Origin: ZC4RG17 sp036259475
GTDB taxonomy: Bacteria; Actinomycetota; Acidimicrobiia; Spongiisociales; ZC4RG35
NCBI GenBank assembly: GCA_036259475.1
Contig: DATABS010000042.1
Location: 24,927 to 88,926, forward strand
Direction of reading: 5' to 3'
DNA: 64,000 nt
Shown here: in pieces, positions 48,845 to 57,035 of the stretch
Numbering within the stretch: position 1 is the first letter of the stretch
Layout: every line of letters starts with the position of its first letter
Position numbers and translations under genes: made by a program
Notes under the pieces: model-generated
Seen by the model: the letters and a program-made list of their open reading frames with translations, nothing else
Database searches by the model: none
Told to the model about the DNA's origin: nothing

Positions 48845-50217
48845 CAACCACCCGCCCGGAAGCCGGTACGTCCCCCACCAAGGCGCCCGACCGGTCCGTC
48901 ATCACCCTGCGTAATGTCCAGAAGCACTTTCCCATCAAGGAAGGTGCCTTGCAGAGGGTCGTGGGCCATGTCCGGGCCGTCGACGGCGTGTCCTTCGATG
49001 TCCGTCCCGGCGAGACCGTGGGTCTCGTCGGGGAGAGCGGGTGCGGAAAGACGACGCTCGGCCGATGCATCAGCGGTCTGCTCAAGCCGACCGGAGGCGG
49101 CATCTACTTCCGTCTGCCGGACTCGGAGGCCAAGGCGCTCGACGACATCGAGGCGATCCCGGAAGAGGAGCGCACGTCCGAACAGGCAGCCAGGCTGAAG
49201 ACGATCGACGGTCAGTACCGCATCGATCGTCTCACCGGCCACGAGTGGAGCACCTACCGCCGCAACTGCCAGGTGGTGTTCCAGGACTCGTTCAGCTCCC
49301 TGAACCCGCGCCAATTGGTGAAAGACATCGTCGGACGGCCGCTGCGGGTCTACAAGGAGGCGTCCGGCACCGAACTGACCGAGCGGGTCGTGACGCTGCT
49401 GGAGAGCGTGGGTCTCGGTCGTCAGCACCTCTACCGCTACCCGCACCAGTTCTCCGGAGGGCAGCGACAGCGGATCTCGATCGCCCGGGCGCTCGCCCTC
49501 GACCCCGAATTCATCGTCCTCGACGAGCCGACCAGCGCTCTCGACGTGTCGGTTCAGGCGCAAATCCTCAACCTGCTCCACGAGCTGCAGCAGGAGCGGG
49601 GCCTGACGTTCCTGTTCATCAGCCACGACCTGGGCGTAGTCCGCCTGATGGCGGACCGCATCGCCGTGATGTATCTGGGCGAGGTGGTGGAGCAGGGAAC
49701 GGCCGAGGAGGTCTTCGAACGGCCCCTCCACCCCTACACCGAGGCCCTGCTGGCGGCGAACCCCGACATCAACGCGGGTCCGGACGAGGTCCTTCACGGG
49801 CTGGAGGGCAGTGTTCCCGATCCGGCCAATCCGCCGGAAGGTTGCCGCTTCCACACGCGGTGCACCGTCGCCACCCCGATCTGTGGCTGGGAGGTCGACG
49901 ACGCCGTCCGCTGGCTGGCCGAGACCGCATTGCTTCCCGACACGCTCACCAACGTTGAGCGGCGGTCGGAGTTCGACGCCACGCTGGTGTTCGGCGACGA
50001 GGACTCGGCTGCAACCGTGGGACGGGCCTTGGGCAATGGCAGCGTCCCCGCCCCCCTCTCGGCGGCAGTCGAGACGGTGGACATCCAGTCTCAGCGGGTC
50101 ACGATTCGCCTGCAGCCCGTCGATCGGGTGGAGCTCGAAGACCAGGGTGGGCACCACTTCACGTCATGTGTGCTCCACACGTCGCGACGCGCCGACATCC
50201 CCCCTGGCTGGCTCTGA
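48841..50217 (+). CDS. ABC transporter ATPase, DppF/OppF type
   Basis: The 458-residue ATPase is also long for the family. It has Walker A GLVGESGCGKTTLGRCI, an insertion of about 45 residues after the first strand region (DSEAKALDDIEAIPEEERTS), Q-loop VVFQDSFSSLNPRQ, and signature QFSGGQRQRISIARALALDP. Walker B FIVLDEPTSALD and the C-terminal CRFHTRCTVATPIC follow. An additional 80-residue acidic tail is present. With DppD it powers the transporter. The gene is convergent with the second TauE gene. Confidence 0.93.
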   Translation: MTTTRPEAGTSPTKAPDRSVITLRNVQKHFPIKEGALQRVVGHVRAVDGVSFDVRPGETVGLVGESGCGKTTLGRCISGLLKPTGGGIYFRLPDSEAKALDDIEAIPEEERTSEQAARLKTIDGQYRIDRLTGHEWSTYRRNCQVVFQDSFSSLNPRQLVKDIVGRPLRVYKEASGTELTERVVTLLESVGLGRQHLYRYPHQFSGGQRQRISIARALALDPEFIVLDEPTSALDVSVQAQILNLLHELQQERGLTFLFISHDLGVVRLMADRIAVMYLGEVVEQGTAEEVFERPLHPYTEALLAANPDINAGPDEVLHGLEGSVPDPANPPEGCRFHTRCTVATPICGWEVDDAVRWLAETALLPDTLTNVERRSEFDATLVFGDEDSAATVGRALGNGSVPAPLSAAVETVDIQSQRVTIRLQPVDRVELEDQGGHHFTSCVLHTSRRADIPPGWL

Positions 50218-50256
50218 GTCCGAGGCTCAACCCGTCGCGGCCCATGAAGGAGCCCA

Positions 50257-50991
50257 CTAGATCACCAGCTGCACCGCCGAGTAGGCGAGTAGCACGAGAA
50301 CCACATACTCGAAGACGCGCTGGGGGATGCGTCGCGCCAATACCATTCCGAGCGGCAGCACCACCAGTACCGGAAGGATGACGATGAGCGCCTGGGAGAG
50401 GCGAGTCGGGGTGAAGCTCCCCAAGGAGGCGAGGACGACCAGCTGAATCGGGCTCAGCACGCCGAAGATCGTGGCGGTGACGAATACAAACCTCGACCGC
50501 TCGAGGCGGAGACCGTGCAGGTAGGTGGCGAAGAGCGGTCCTCCGATACTCGTGCCGCCGGTCAGGACCCCACCGGCCAGCCCCACCGGAATGGTGAGGC
50601 CGCGCGCCGTTTCATCGCTGAGCTTGTAGTCCGGACGAGCGAGGAACCGGACGATGTAGGCGGCAACGACCCCAGCCAATACCCACGAAAGGATGCGATC
50701 GTCGAGTTCGGTGAGCAGCCACGTGCCGAAGATGGTCCCCGCCGCGCCCGCCGACAGGAGTGGAACCAACAGCCACTTCAGCCCCGGGGCCGATCTCCGG
50801 TTCTCCCAGGCCAGCGCCATATTGGAAAACAGGTTGACGAAGGAGACGACCACCACGGCGTGCTCGACCGACGTGGCGGCGGCGATCAATGGCGTAGACA
50901 GCATGGGACCGCCCATGCCCGTGATGCCCTTGACGAAGAATCCAAGGCAGACCGCCCCGAGAATGATGGGGAGGTCGCCTTCCAGGATCAG
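50257..50991 (-). CDS. TauE/SafE-family permease (second copy), probable CTG start
   Basis: The roughly 244-residue protein has TSUP motifs LGFFVKGITGMGGPMLSTPLI and PVGLAGGVLTGGTSIGGPLFATYL with about eight helices. No ATG, GTG or TTG lies in frame near the first helix. CTG at 50991 overlaps the stop of the SnoaL-like gene as CTGA, and CTG at 50985 has GAAGG 7 nt upstream. Either gives a normal TauE N terminus (EGDLPIILGAVCLGFF). The protein likely exports or imports an organic anion of the creatininase/ADH pathway, whose operon it ends. Confidence 0.85.
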   Translation of the reverse strand: MILEGDLPIILGAVCLGFFVKGITGMGGPMLSTPLIAAATSVEHAVVVVSFVNLFSNMALAWENRRSAPGLKWLLVPLLSAGAAGTIFGTWLLTELDDRILSWVLAGVVAAYIVRFLARPDYKLSDETARGLTIPVGLAGGVLTGGTSIGGPLFATYLHGLRLERSRFVFVTATIFGVLSPIQLVVLASLGSFTPTRLSQALIVILPVLVVLPLGMVLARRIPQRVFEYVVLVLLAYSAVQLVI

Positions 50992-51458
50992 GCCTTCGAG
51001 AGATCGGGCGGATTCACTCCCACCGCCCGCAGCATTCCCAGTTCGTCCCCGAAGTACCAGGCTTCGGCGATCACGCCGTCCTCGACGCGCCACAGGCCCA
51101 CCTCAATGACGTCGATGGGCCGGCCCGTCGGGGGAATGCCGTAGATCGACCCGGTATGGGTACCGACCACCCGGAAGATGCCCCAGACCTTGTCTCCCTT
51201 GGCGGTCAGCTCGAGGAGGATGTTCTGACGGTCGCGCATCGACTCGTCGTCCATGCCGCCCGGGCCTTCGTGCTCGAACAGCTCTCCGATATGGGTGAAG
51301 CCGGCTCGATGTCGCTTGAAATCGGGGGCGAGGAAGGGAGCGCGCTCGGAGACCCGGGCCACCCGGTACTCGGCCACCACCGCCAGCGCCTCAGCTTCCT
51401 GTTCGGTGCAGGAGCACTCCCCGGAGCCGAAGATCGAATAATGCGGATGCTGGCGCAT
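50988..51458 (-). CDS. SnoaL-like/NTF2-fold protein
   Basis: The 156-residue protein has an N-terminal Cys-containing segment (GSGECSCTEQEAEAL) and then the SnoaL cone: SERAPFLAPDFKRHRAG, DRQNILLELTAKGDKVWGIF, TGSIYGIPPTGRPIDVIEVGLWRVEDGVI and AEAWYFGDELGML. This resembles the ester-cyclase branch that acts on polyketides or small carbonyl compounds. ATG 51458 is 2 nt after the ADH stop. It sits inside the creatininase - ADH - SnoaL - TauE operon. Confidence 0.85.
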   Translation of the reverse strand: MRQHPHYSIFGSGECSCTEQEAEALAVVAEYRVARVSERAPFLAPDFKRHRAGFTHIGELFEHEGPGGMDDESMRDRQNILLELTAKGDKVWGIFRVVGTHTGSIYGIPPTGRPIDVIEVGLWRVEDGVIAEAWYFGDELGMLRAVGVNPPDLSKA

Positions 51459-51460
51459 GA

Positions 51461-52504
51461 TCAGAGCTCCACTATGGGGCGAATCGCCGTTCGGTTCTCG
51501 AGCGCCTCGAACGCCTTGTCGACCTCGTCGATCGGGTACACATGGGTGACCAGCGGCTTGAGATCGACGGACCCGGCCCGCATCAGATCGATCATTGCCG
51601 GATAGGCGTTGGGGCTGGAGCGGATGCCGAGCAGATCGACCTCGTCGAGAGTGAGTCGGTCGACATCGACCTGGGCGAGCTTGCCACCCGTCAGACCGAG
51701 CACGGCGATCTTGCCTCCCCGCCGCACACAACCCACGGCTTGGGACGTCACCTCGGGATTCCCCGAACAGTCGAAGACATAGTCGACACCGCGGCCCTCC
51801 GTGAGCCGTCGGATGGACTCGACGGGGGCCTCCTTCTCGTAATCCACGACGGCGTCACAGCCCATCTTGGCGGCGAGCTCCAGGCGCGATCCTCGCCCCA
51901 CCATGATGAGACGTGAGGCCCCCGAAGCCCTGGCTACGGCGGCGGTGAGAAGCCCGAGCAGGCCCGGGCCGAAGATGGCCGCCGACGAACCCGGAAGGAA
52001 CTGCACCCGGCGCAGGGCATGGACGGTGAGCGATCCCTGGTTGACGAGGGCGCCTTCCCGCGGAGTCACGTCCTCCGGAAGGCGGTGGAGCATGGGAGCC
52101 GGGCGCACGGCGTACTCGGCCAGGGCACCGGGGGCGGTGTGGCCGTAGAGGCGATAGCCGGGCGTTCCGGCCCTTTCACACAGGTTGTAGCGACCGCTTC
52201 GACACATGGGACAGCGACCGCAGCCGATGTGATTCTCGGCGACCACCTTGTCCCCGACTTCGAGGTCCAGGTCCTCCAGACCGGGACCGATCTCCGCTAC
52301 CTCGCCGGACCACTCGTGCCCCATCACAAACGGAAGGGAGGGGGGCCAGCCCCGGGCCGCGAAATGACCCTTCACCATCTTGAGGTCAGTCCCGCACAGC
52401 CCGCAGGCGCGTACCCGCAGTAGGACCTCCCCCGCCGCCGGCTCGGGGACCGGTATCTGCTCGACTCCGAGGTCGTTCCAGTCTCGAAGAACGGCTGCCT
52501 TCAT
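51461..52504 (-). CDS. Zinc-dependent medium-chain alcohol dehydrogenase
   Basis: The 347-residue enzyme has catalytic zinc ligands Cys37 (ACGLCGTDLK) and His63-Glu64 (MGHEWSG). The structural zinc loop is IGCGRCPMCRSGRYNLC, and the cofactor Rossmann segment AAIFGPGLLGLLTAAVARASG points to NAD use. Substrates in the sorbitol/threonine dehydrogenase branch are polyols or amino alcohols; the exact one is unknown. ATG 52504 is 5 nt after the creatininase stop, so both belong to one operon. Confidence 0.92.
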   Translation of the reverse strand: MKAAVLRDWNDLGVEQIPVPEPAAGEVLLRVRACGLCGTDLKMVKGHFAARGWPPSLPFVMGHEWSGEVAEIGPGLEDLDLEVGDKVVAENHIGCGRCPMCRSGRYNLCERAGTPGYRLYGHTAPGALAEYAVRPAPMLHRLPEDVTPREGALVNQGSLTVHALRRVQFLPGSSAAIFGPGLLGLLTAAVARASGASRLIMVGRGSRLELAAKMGCDAVVDYEKEAPVESIRRLTEGRGVDYVFDCSGNPEVTSQAVGCVRRGGKIAVLGLTGGKLAQVDVDRLTLDEVDLLGIRSSPNAYPAMIDLMRAGSVDLKPLVTHVYPIDEVDKAFEALENRTAIRPIVEL

Positions 52505-52509
52505 CGTCG

Positions 52510-53295
52510 TCACGGCGTAGCCCCGGTGTTCCAGGTGGGTCGGCTCGAGAGCCCTTTCCACACGTCTTCCACCATCTCGACGATGTAGTCAGCCACGGCG
52601 TCGATGATCTCCCTGGCGCGCTCCTCACCGATCGTTTGGGGCGAGCCGTACCACCCGCTGGCCGCCACCTCCCGGAAGTCGGTCATGATCGGGAAGACAT
52701 CCCGACGCCTGAACAGTGCATGGCCGTCGGTGCCGCTTTCCACGTCGTCGCCTCCGACGAGGCGATCGAGATGGGCGAGCGAGGGATCGTGGGCGAGCAC
52801 TGCTGCCGTCTCCATCGAGCCGGCGTGCGTGAACTCCATCTCGTCGGGGAAGAGAGAATTGGTGATGATGTGACTCTCGGCCACTGCCACACGCATCGGA
52901 TGTTGGCGCTGGATCTCGTCTCCCGCCAGGCGGATGGTGGGCGAATTTCCCTCGTGCCAGTTGACTACCAGGAGACGTTCCACGCCGGCCGCAGCCAGGC
53001 CGCCGGCGACATCCACCATGAGATCGACGAGGGTCGAGGGACGGAGCGTCAGGGAGCCCGGCCATGGCAGGTGGTACGGCGCCACTCCCACCGGAGAGAC
53101 CGGCAGTACTGGTGCCCGGAGGGTCTCACCCACCCGCAAGGCGATCGTGAGAGCGGCGATGGCATCGGTGCCCAGTGGGAGATGGGCGCCGTGTTGCTCG
53201 ACGCTGCCGGTCACCAGGATGGCGGTTCCCCGGGCGAGGGCTTCCTCCGCCTGCGGTTGAGTCATATGGGCGAGCAACATCTCGTCTCGGCTCAA
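52510..53295 (-). CDS. Creatininase-family amidohydrolase
   Basis: The 261-residue protein has the creatinine-amidohydrolase metal motifs LVTGSVEQHGAHLPLGTDA (Glu, His, Asp), VVNWHEGNSPTIRL and FTHAGSMETAAVLAHDP. Such enzymes open cyclic amides or hydrolyse formamides (creatinine, FAPy sugars) or act in mycofactocin maturation; no mycofactocin genes are near. TTG 53295 is chosen because AAGGAG lies 9-14 nt upstream; ATG 53277 is the alternative. A LacI operator precedes it and a creatinase-fold protein is encoded 10 kb away in the same regulon. Confidence 0.9.
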   Translation of the reverse strand: MSRDEMLLAHMTQPQAEEALARGTAILVTGSVEQHGAHLPLGTDAIAALTIALRVGETLRAPVLPVSPVGVAPYHLPWPGSLTLRPSTLVDLMVDVAGGLAAAGVERLLVVNWHEGNSPTIRLAGDEIQRQHPMRVAVAESHIITNSLFPDEMEFTHAGSMETAAVLAHDPSLAHLDRLVGGDDVESGTDGHALFRRRDVFPIMTDFREVAASGWYGSPQTIGEERAREIIDAVADYIVEMVEDVWKGLSSRPTWNTGATP

Positions 53296-53332
53296 CGCCC
53301 TTCTCCTTCGGTCCTCGCCGTCCGCCCGCTGC

Positions 53333-53344
53333 GCAAACGGTTGT
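53333..53344. promoter_or_regulatory. LacI-type operator, site d (creatininase operon)
   Basis: GCAAAC-GGTTGT with central CG lies 38 nt before the creatininase start. It matches the shared palindrome with one change in each arm. Confidence 0.7.
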
Positions 53345-53471
53345 TCAGGCAGCGTACCGGAGTGCTGGGGACATGTCGACCGGCGGTCGGCTTCGGTGAA
53401 CGAGTGCGCCCCTGGTCGCCTCTATCGCGGGTAGCTGCCCGCTCGAGAAGGGACCGTGAATCGACGACAAC

Positions 53472-54521
53472 TCAGGCCGCGGGAGGAGCGGTCGAGCCGC
53501 GGATGACGAGCGTCGGGGGAAGAAGGACGGTTTCTGGTTTGCGGCTCGGCGTCGCCAAGGTCTCGAGCAGCAATCGGGCGGCGTTGGCGCCCAATTCGTA
53601 CTGCGAGATTCGGATCGTGGTGAGCGGAGGGTCGAAGCGCTCGCTGTAGGGCATGTCGTTGAATCCGACTACCGATACCTGATCCGGACACTCCGCGCCC
53701 TGCTGGCGGATGGCGTCGATGGCTCCCAGGGCCAGCCGGTCGTTGGCGGCTACGATGCCGGTGGTGTCGGGATAGGCGTCGAGCAGTTCCCGAGCCACGC
53801 GTTGGCCCTCCTCCTCGGTGTGCCGGTCGGCGAAGCCGTGCCCGCCCTCGAGGCCGGCCGAGGCCAGGGCGGCGTCGAAAGCCTCGAGCCGGTTCACCGT
53901 CGAAGAGACATCAGCGGGGCCGCCGATGTGGATCAGACGACGATGACCCAGAGCCAAGAGATGCTCCACCGCCAGCCTGGAGCCCGCACCGTCATCGGGC
54001 AGGACGGCCGGCACACTCAGCTCGGATGACTGACGGTTGAACAGGACGACGGGGATACCGTCTCGGACCACGCCTTCGAGAACCGGGTCCGGGTCCCGGG
54101 CCACTCCGTACAGCAGGCCGTCGGCCTGAGCGCTCAGCATGGCCGAAACCTGTGCTTCGGCGTGCGCCAGATCGTCGTCGGTGCTGGCGAGCAGGAGTGA
54201 GTAGCGGTCGGCGGAGAGAACGTCGCCCGCCCCGCGGGTGATGCCGGCCTGGTACAGGTTGCCGACGTCAGGAACCACCATCCCCACGATCAAGGTGCGT
54301 CCCGTGCGCAAGGCACGGGCGATGGCGTTGTGCCGGTAACCCAGATCGCGGGCAATGGCACGGATCCGTGCTTCGGTCTGAGGGGTGATGCGGCCGGCCG
54401 CCGCCTGGCCGTTGAGCACCCGGGAGACGGTCGAGACATGGACCTCCGCTTCTCGGGCCACATCCCTCAGTGTCGCCCCGCGGGAACCGCGACGATCTCT
54501 CGGCCCGTCGGATCCGTCCAC
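53472..54521 (-). CDS. LacI-family transcriptional repressor
   Basis: The 349-residue protein has an N-terminal LacI HTH (GATLRDVAREAEVHVSTVSRV, then LNGQAAAGRITPQTEARIRAI and the hinge LGYRHNAIARALRTGRT). A periplasmic-binding-protein-like effector domain follows with LIVGMVVPDVGNLYQAGI, HRRLIHIGGPADV and QVSVVGFNDMPYSERFDPPLTTI. A small sugar or amide effector probably releases it from DNA. Operator e (GCAAACGTTTGT) lies 60 nt upstream, indicating autoregulation. Sites of the same type lie before the surrounding catabolic and transport operons, so it is the likely regulon repressor. Confidence 0.94.
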   Translation of the reverse strand: MDGSDGPRDRRGSRGATLRDVAREAEVHVSTVSRVLNGQAAAGRITPQTEARIRAIARDLGYRHNAIARALRTGRTLIVGMVVPDVGNLYQAGITRGAGDVLSADRYSLLLASTDDDLAHAEAQVSAMLSAQADGLLYGVARDPDPVLEGVVRDGIPVVLFNRQSSELSVPAVLPDDGAGSRLAVEHLLALGHRRLIHIGGPADVSSTVNRLEAFDAALASAGLEGGHGFADRHTEEEGQRVARELLDAYPDTTGIVAANDRLALGAIDAIRQQGAECPDQVSVVGFNDMPYSERFDPPLTTIRISQYELGANAARLLLETLATPSRKPETVLLPPTLVIRGSTAPPAA

Positions 54522-54580
54522 GAGTCGAGGCTAACCGAAGCGGCCCCACGAGGCGGCGCAACTCCGTCCGAGTCCAGCCC

Positions 54581-54592
54581 GCAAACGTTTGT
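54581..54592. promoter_or_regulatory. LacI-type operator, site e (lacI / MFS divergent)
   Basis: GCAAAC-GTTTGT is the textbook LacI-family operator shape (AAACGTTT core). It lies between the divergent lacI and MFS starts, 60 nt from one and 17 nt from the other. Confidence 0.8.
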
Positions 54593-54609
54593 GGGTAACG
54601 TGACCAGTC

Positions 54610-55884
54610 GTGGAAGCTACTGCCGACGCCCCTCGTCCGACGCCGGCCCTGGTGGCCGACCGCACCTTCGGCCCCTATTTCGCCGGCAACCTGGCCTCGA
54701 ATATCGGCACCTGGTGCCAGCAGATAACCGCCGCGGTGGTCGTCTTCAACGTGACCGGTTCGACCTTCATGGTCGGGCTCGTAGGGGTGTCCCAGTTCCT
54801 GCCTTCGTTGGTCCTGGCGCCCTGGACGGGGGCAGCCGCCGACCGCTTCGATCGTCGGAGGCTGCTGCTTCGAGCCCAGGCCCTCGCCGCTCTCGCCGCC
54901 GGGGGATTGGCCGTTCTGACGCTGACGATGGGACTCGGCCGATTTCCGGCTGCGTGGCCCGTGCTCGCCGCCACGCTGGTGATCGGGCTGTGCAACGCTG
55001 TCTCGACCCCCGCCCAGCAGGCTCTGGTGCCGGCGCTCGTCCCCCCGATCGATCTGGACGGAGCCCTGGCGCTGAACTCCGTGAGCTACAACCTCGCTCG
55101 AGCGGTTGGGCCGGCCATCGGTGCGGCCGTGCTCGTGGCGTGGGGCGCGGGATGGGCCTTCGGCCTCAACGCCGTCTCGTATCTGATCTTCGTAGGAGCG
55201 CTGATCCTCGTCAGTGTGCCCTCGATCCCCAAGCCGGTGGGCCGGCAATCGATCTGGACCGGTCTCCGGCAACTGCGAACCGATCCCACCCTCGCCGTTC
55301 TACTCATAGGAATCACCGCTCTCGGATTCGGCATCGACCCGGTGCTCACTCTCACACCCGCCATCGCGCAGACGCTGCAAGACTCGACATTCGACAACCC
55401 TGACGCCCTCGTCGGGCTGCTCATCTCCTCCTTCGGGGCGGGAGCAGTGCTGGGAACGCTGATCGTGGCCCGGGTGAGAATCCGCTGGGGTCACCTTCCC
55501 GTGGCCGCCTCCGGTCTCGGGTTCGTCGCCGTGGGGGCCCTCGGGCTGGCCTTTTCACCGGTGGCGTGGATGGCACTCGCCTTCATGGTTCTGGGAGGCG
55601 TGGGATTTCTGTTCGGCGTCACGTCCCTCACCAGTGCCATGCACGTCCGTATCCCCGAGGAGATCCGGGGCAGGATCATGGCGCTCTGGGGTGTGGCATT
55701 CCTCGGTTCACGCCCGGTTGCCGCCTTTGTCGATGGCGCCGTAGCGGATCTGGCTTCGCCTCAGGTGGCAACGATCGTGTCGACCTCGGTCGTAGTGGTG
55801 TGCTTGATGGTCCTCATCCGCCTGATCCGAAGCGGCGAGCCGTCTCCGGGAGGAACCGCCACGACAACAGCCCCACAATTGTGA
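54610..55884 (+). CDS. MFS transporter (EntS-like, MFS_3)
   Basis: The 424-residue protein has 12 predicted helices and resembles enterobactin-exporter-type MFS proteins: YFAGNLASNIGTWCQQITAAVVVF, DRFDRRRLLLRAQALAALA (the D-R-x-x-R-R loop) and GFGIDPVLTLTPAIAQ. GTG 54610 lies 17 nt after operator e. Its 3' end overlaps the next MFS gene tail-to-tail by about 70 nt. Confidence 0.88.
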   Translation: MEATADAPRPTPALVADRTFGPYFAGNLASNIGTWCQQITAAVVVFNVTGSTFMVGLVGVSQFLPSLVLAPWTGAAADRFDRRRLLLRAQALAALAAGGLAVLTLTMGLGRFPAAWPVLAATLVIGLCNAVSTPAQQALVPALVPPIDLDGALALNSVSYNLARAVGPAIGAAVLVAWGAGWAFGLNAVSYLIFVGALILVSVPSIPKPVGRQSIWTGLRQLRTDPTLAVLLIGITALGFGIDPVLTLTPAIAQTLQDSTFDNPDALVGLLISSFGAGAVLGTLIVARVRIRWGHLPVAASGLGFVAVGALGLAFSPVAWMALAFMVLGGVGFLFGVTSLTSAMHVRIPEEIRGRIMALWGVAFLGSRPVAAFVDGAVADLASPQVATIVSTSVVVVCLMVLIRLIRSGEPSPGGTATTTAPQL

Positions 55885-57022
55885 GCAGCCCGCCCACGAA
55901 GAGGAAGGCGGCTTCCCGTCCGACCGACTCGTAGAGGGCGCTGACCACCAGCGGGCCGGATATGAGCCCGAGATCTCCGGCGAAGCGGAATCGGCCCAAT
56001 TGGGTGCCGACCCGTTGGGGATCGGCCAGGTCGCCCACCATCGTCGCGGCCACCGACACTCCGAAGCTGGCGAGGGACATGACAACGATGGCAGCAACCC
56101 AGAGAAGGACCGTGGGACGGAAGGCAAGCAGGGCGACGCCGATTCCCTGAACGATCATTCCAGGGATGAGGGCGGTCTTGCGCGAGATGTGATCGGAGAG
56201 CCGTCCCCCGATCAACGTTCCGACGAAACGTGAGATCCCTCCCACGCCGAGGGCCAGTCCGATCGCACCCGATCCCAGACCGAGCTCGTCGGCCCCGATC
56301 ACCGGGATGAGCGTCTGCGGGACGGAGCCCAGGGTGAGAAACACCACGAAGGCCACACTTCGGAGGAGCAGGATCGGGCCGAACCGCATCACCGACGACT
56401 CCACCGCCGGCTGAGGCGGGAGCTGAGGCCGGGCCTCGTCGGCTCGCTTTCCCACCCGGGTCCCGAGAACGACAGCAACGAGGGCGGCGATCGCCGCCGC
56501 GGTGAACATCGCCGCCCGCCAACCGGCCTGCGATGCGATCAACCCGGCGACAGCTGGCCCGACGGCCTGGCCGCCGAGAAGGGCGGCCGAGAAGAGCGCC
56601 ATCGAGGTGCCTCGGTCGCGCGTCCCTCCGACCGAGGAGAAATAGGTCATGCCGGTGGCATTGGTGGTCGACGAGCACACGCCGAGCAGGAGCGAAGCGA
56701 GATAGAGAGGGAGTGGGACCGTCGAGATCGCCAGGAGGGTGCTCCCCACCGCCACGCCGGCGGCGGCGAGAGCTATCAGCCGGCCGGCGCTGACCCGGTC
56801 CGCCAAGGCACCGCCCGGCAGGTCGGCCAACAGGCGACCGGCGGCGAAGACGGTCGTCACGATCCCCAGTTCGAAAGTGGACATCGATAGCTCTCGGCCG
56901 AACTCGGGCAGGAGGGCGACCCGGAAGAAGGCGAGGCCGGTCAGGGTGAGGACGGCGGTGGAAACCATCGTCGGCTCGAGCCAGCCCTGCTGAGACCGCA
57001 ACCTCCGTAGATAATCTCGCAT
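55814..57022 (-). CDS. MFS transporter (second)
   Basis: The 402-residue protein has 12 predicted helices with MFS loop motifs GRLLADLPGGALADRVSAGRL and GGRLSDHISRKTALIPG. It is of the drug/sugar-efflux type rather than EntS-like. ATG 57022 is divergent from the LVIVD gene, with LacI-type operator f within about 30 nt of both starts. Confidence 0.88.
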   Translation of the reverse strand: MRDYLRRLRSQQGWLEPTMVSTAVLTLTGLAFFRVALLPEFGRELSMSTFELGIVTTVFAAGRLLADLPGGALADRVSAGRLIALAAAGVAVGSTLLAISTVPLPLYLASLLLGVCSSTTNATGMTYFSSVGGTRDRGTSMALFSAALLGGQAVGPAVAGLIASQAGWRAAMFTAAAIAALVAVVLGTRVGKRADEARPQLPPQPAVESSVMRFGPILLLRSVAFVVFLTLGSVPQTLIPVIGADELGLGSGAIGLALGVGGISRFVGTLIGGRLSDHISRKTALIPGMIVQGIGVALLAFRPTVLLWVAAIVVMSLASFGVSVAATMVGDLADPQRVGTQLGRFRFAGDLGLISGPLVVSALYESVGREAAFLFVGGLLTIVGLLSWRFLPETARRFGSGG

Positions 57023-57035
57023 GGACGAAGGGCCG

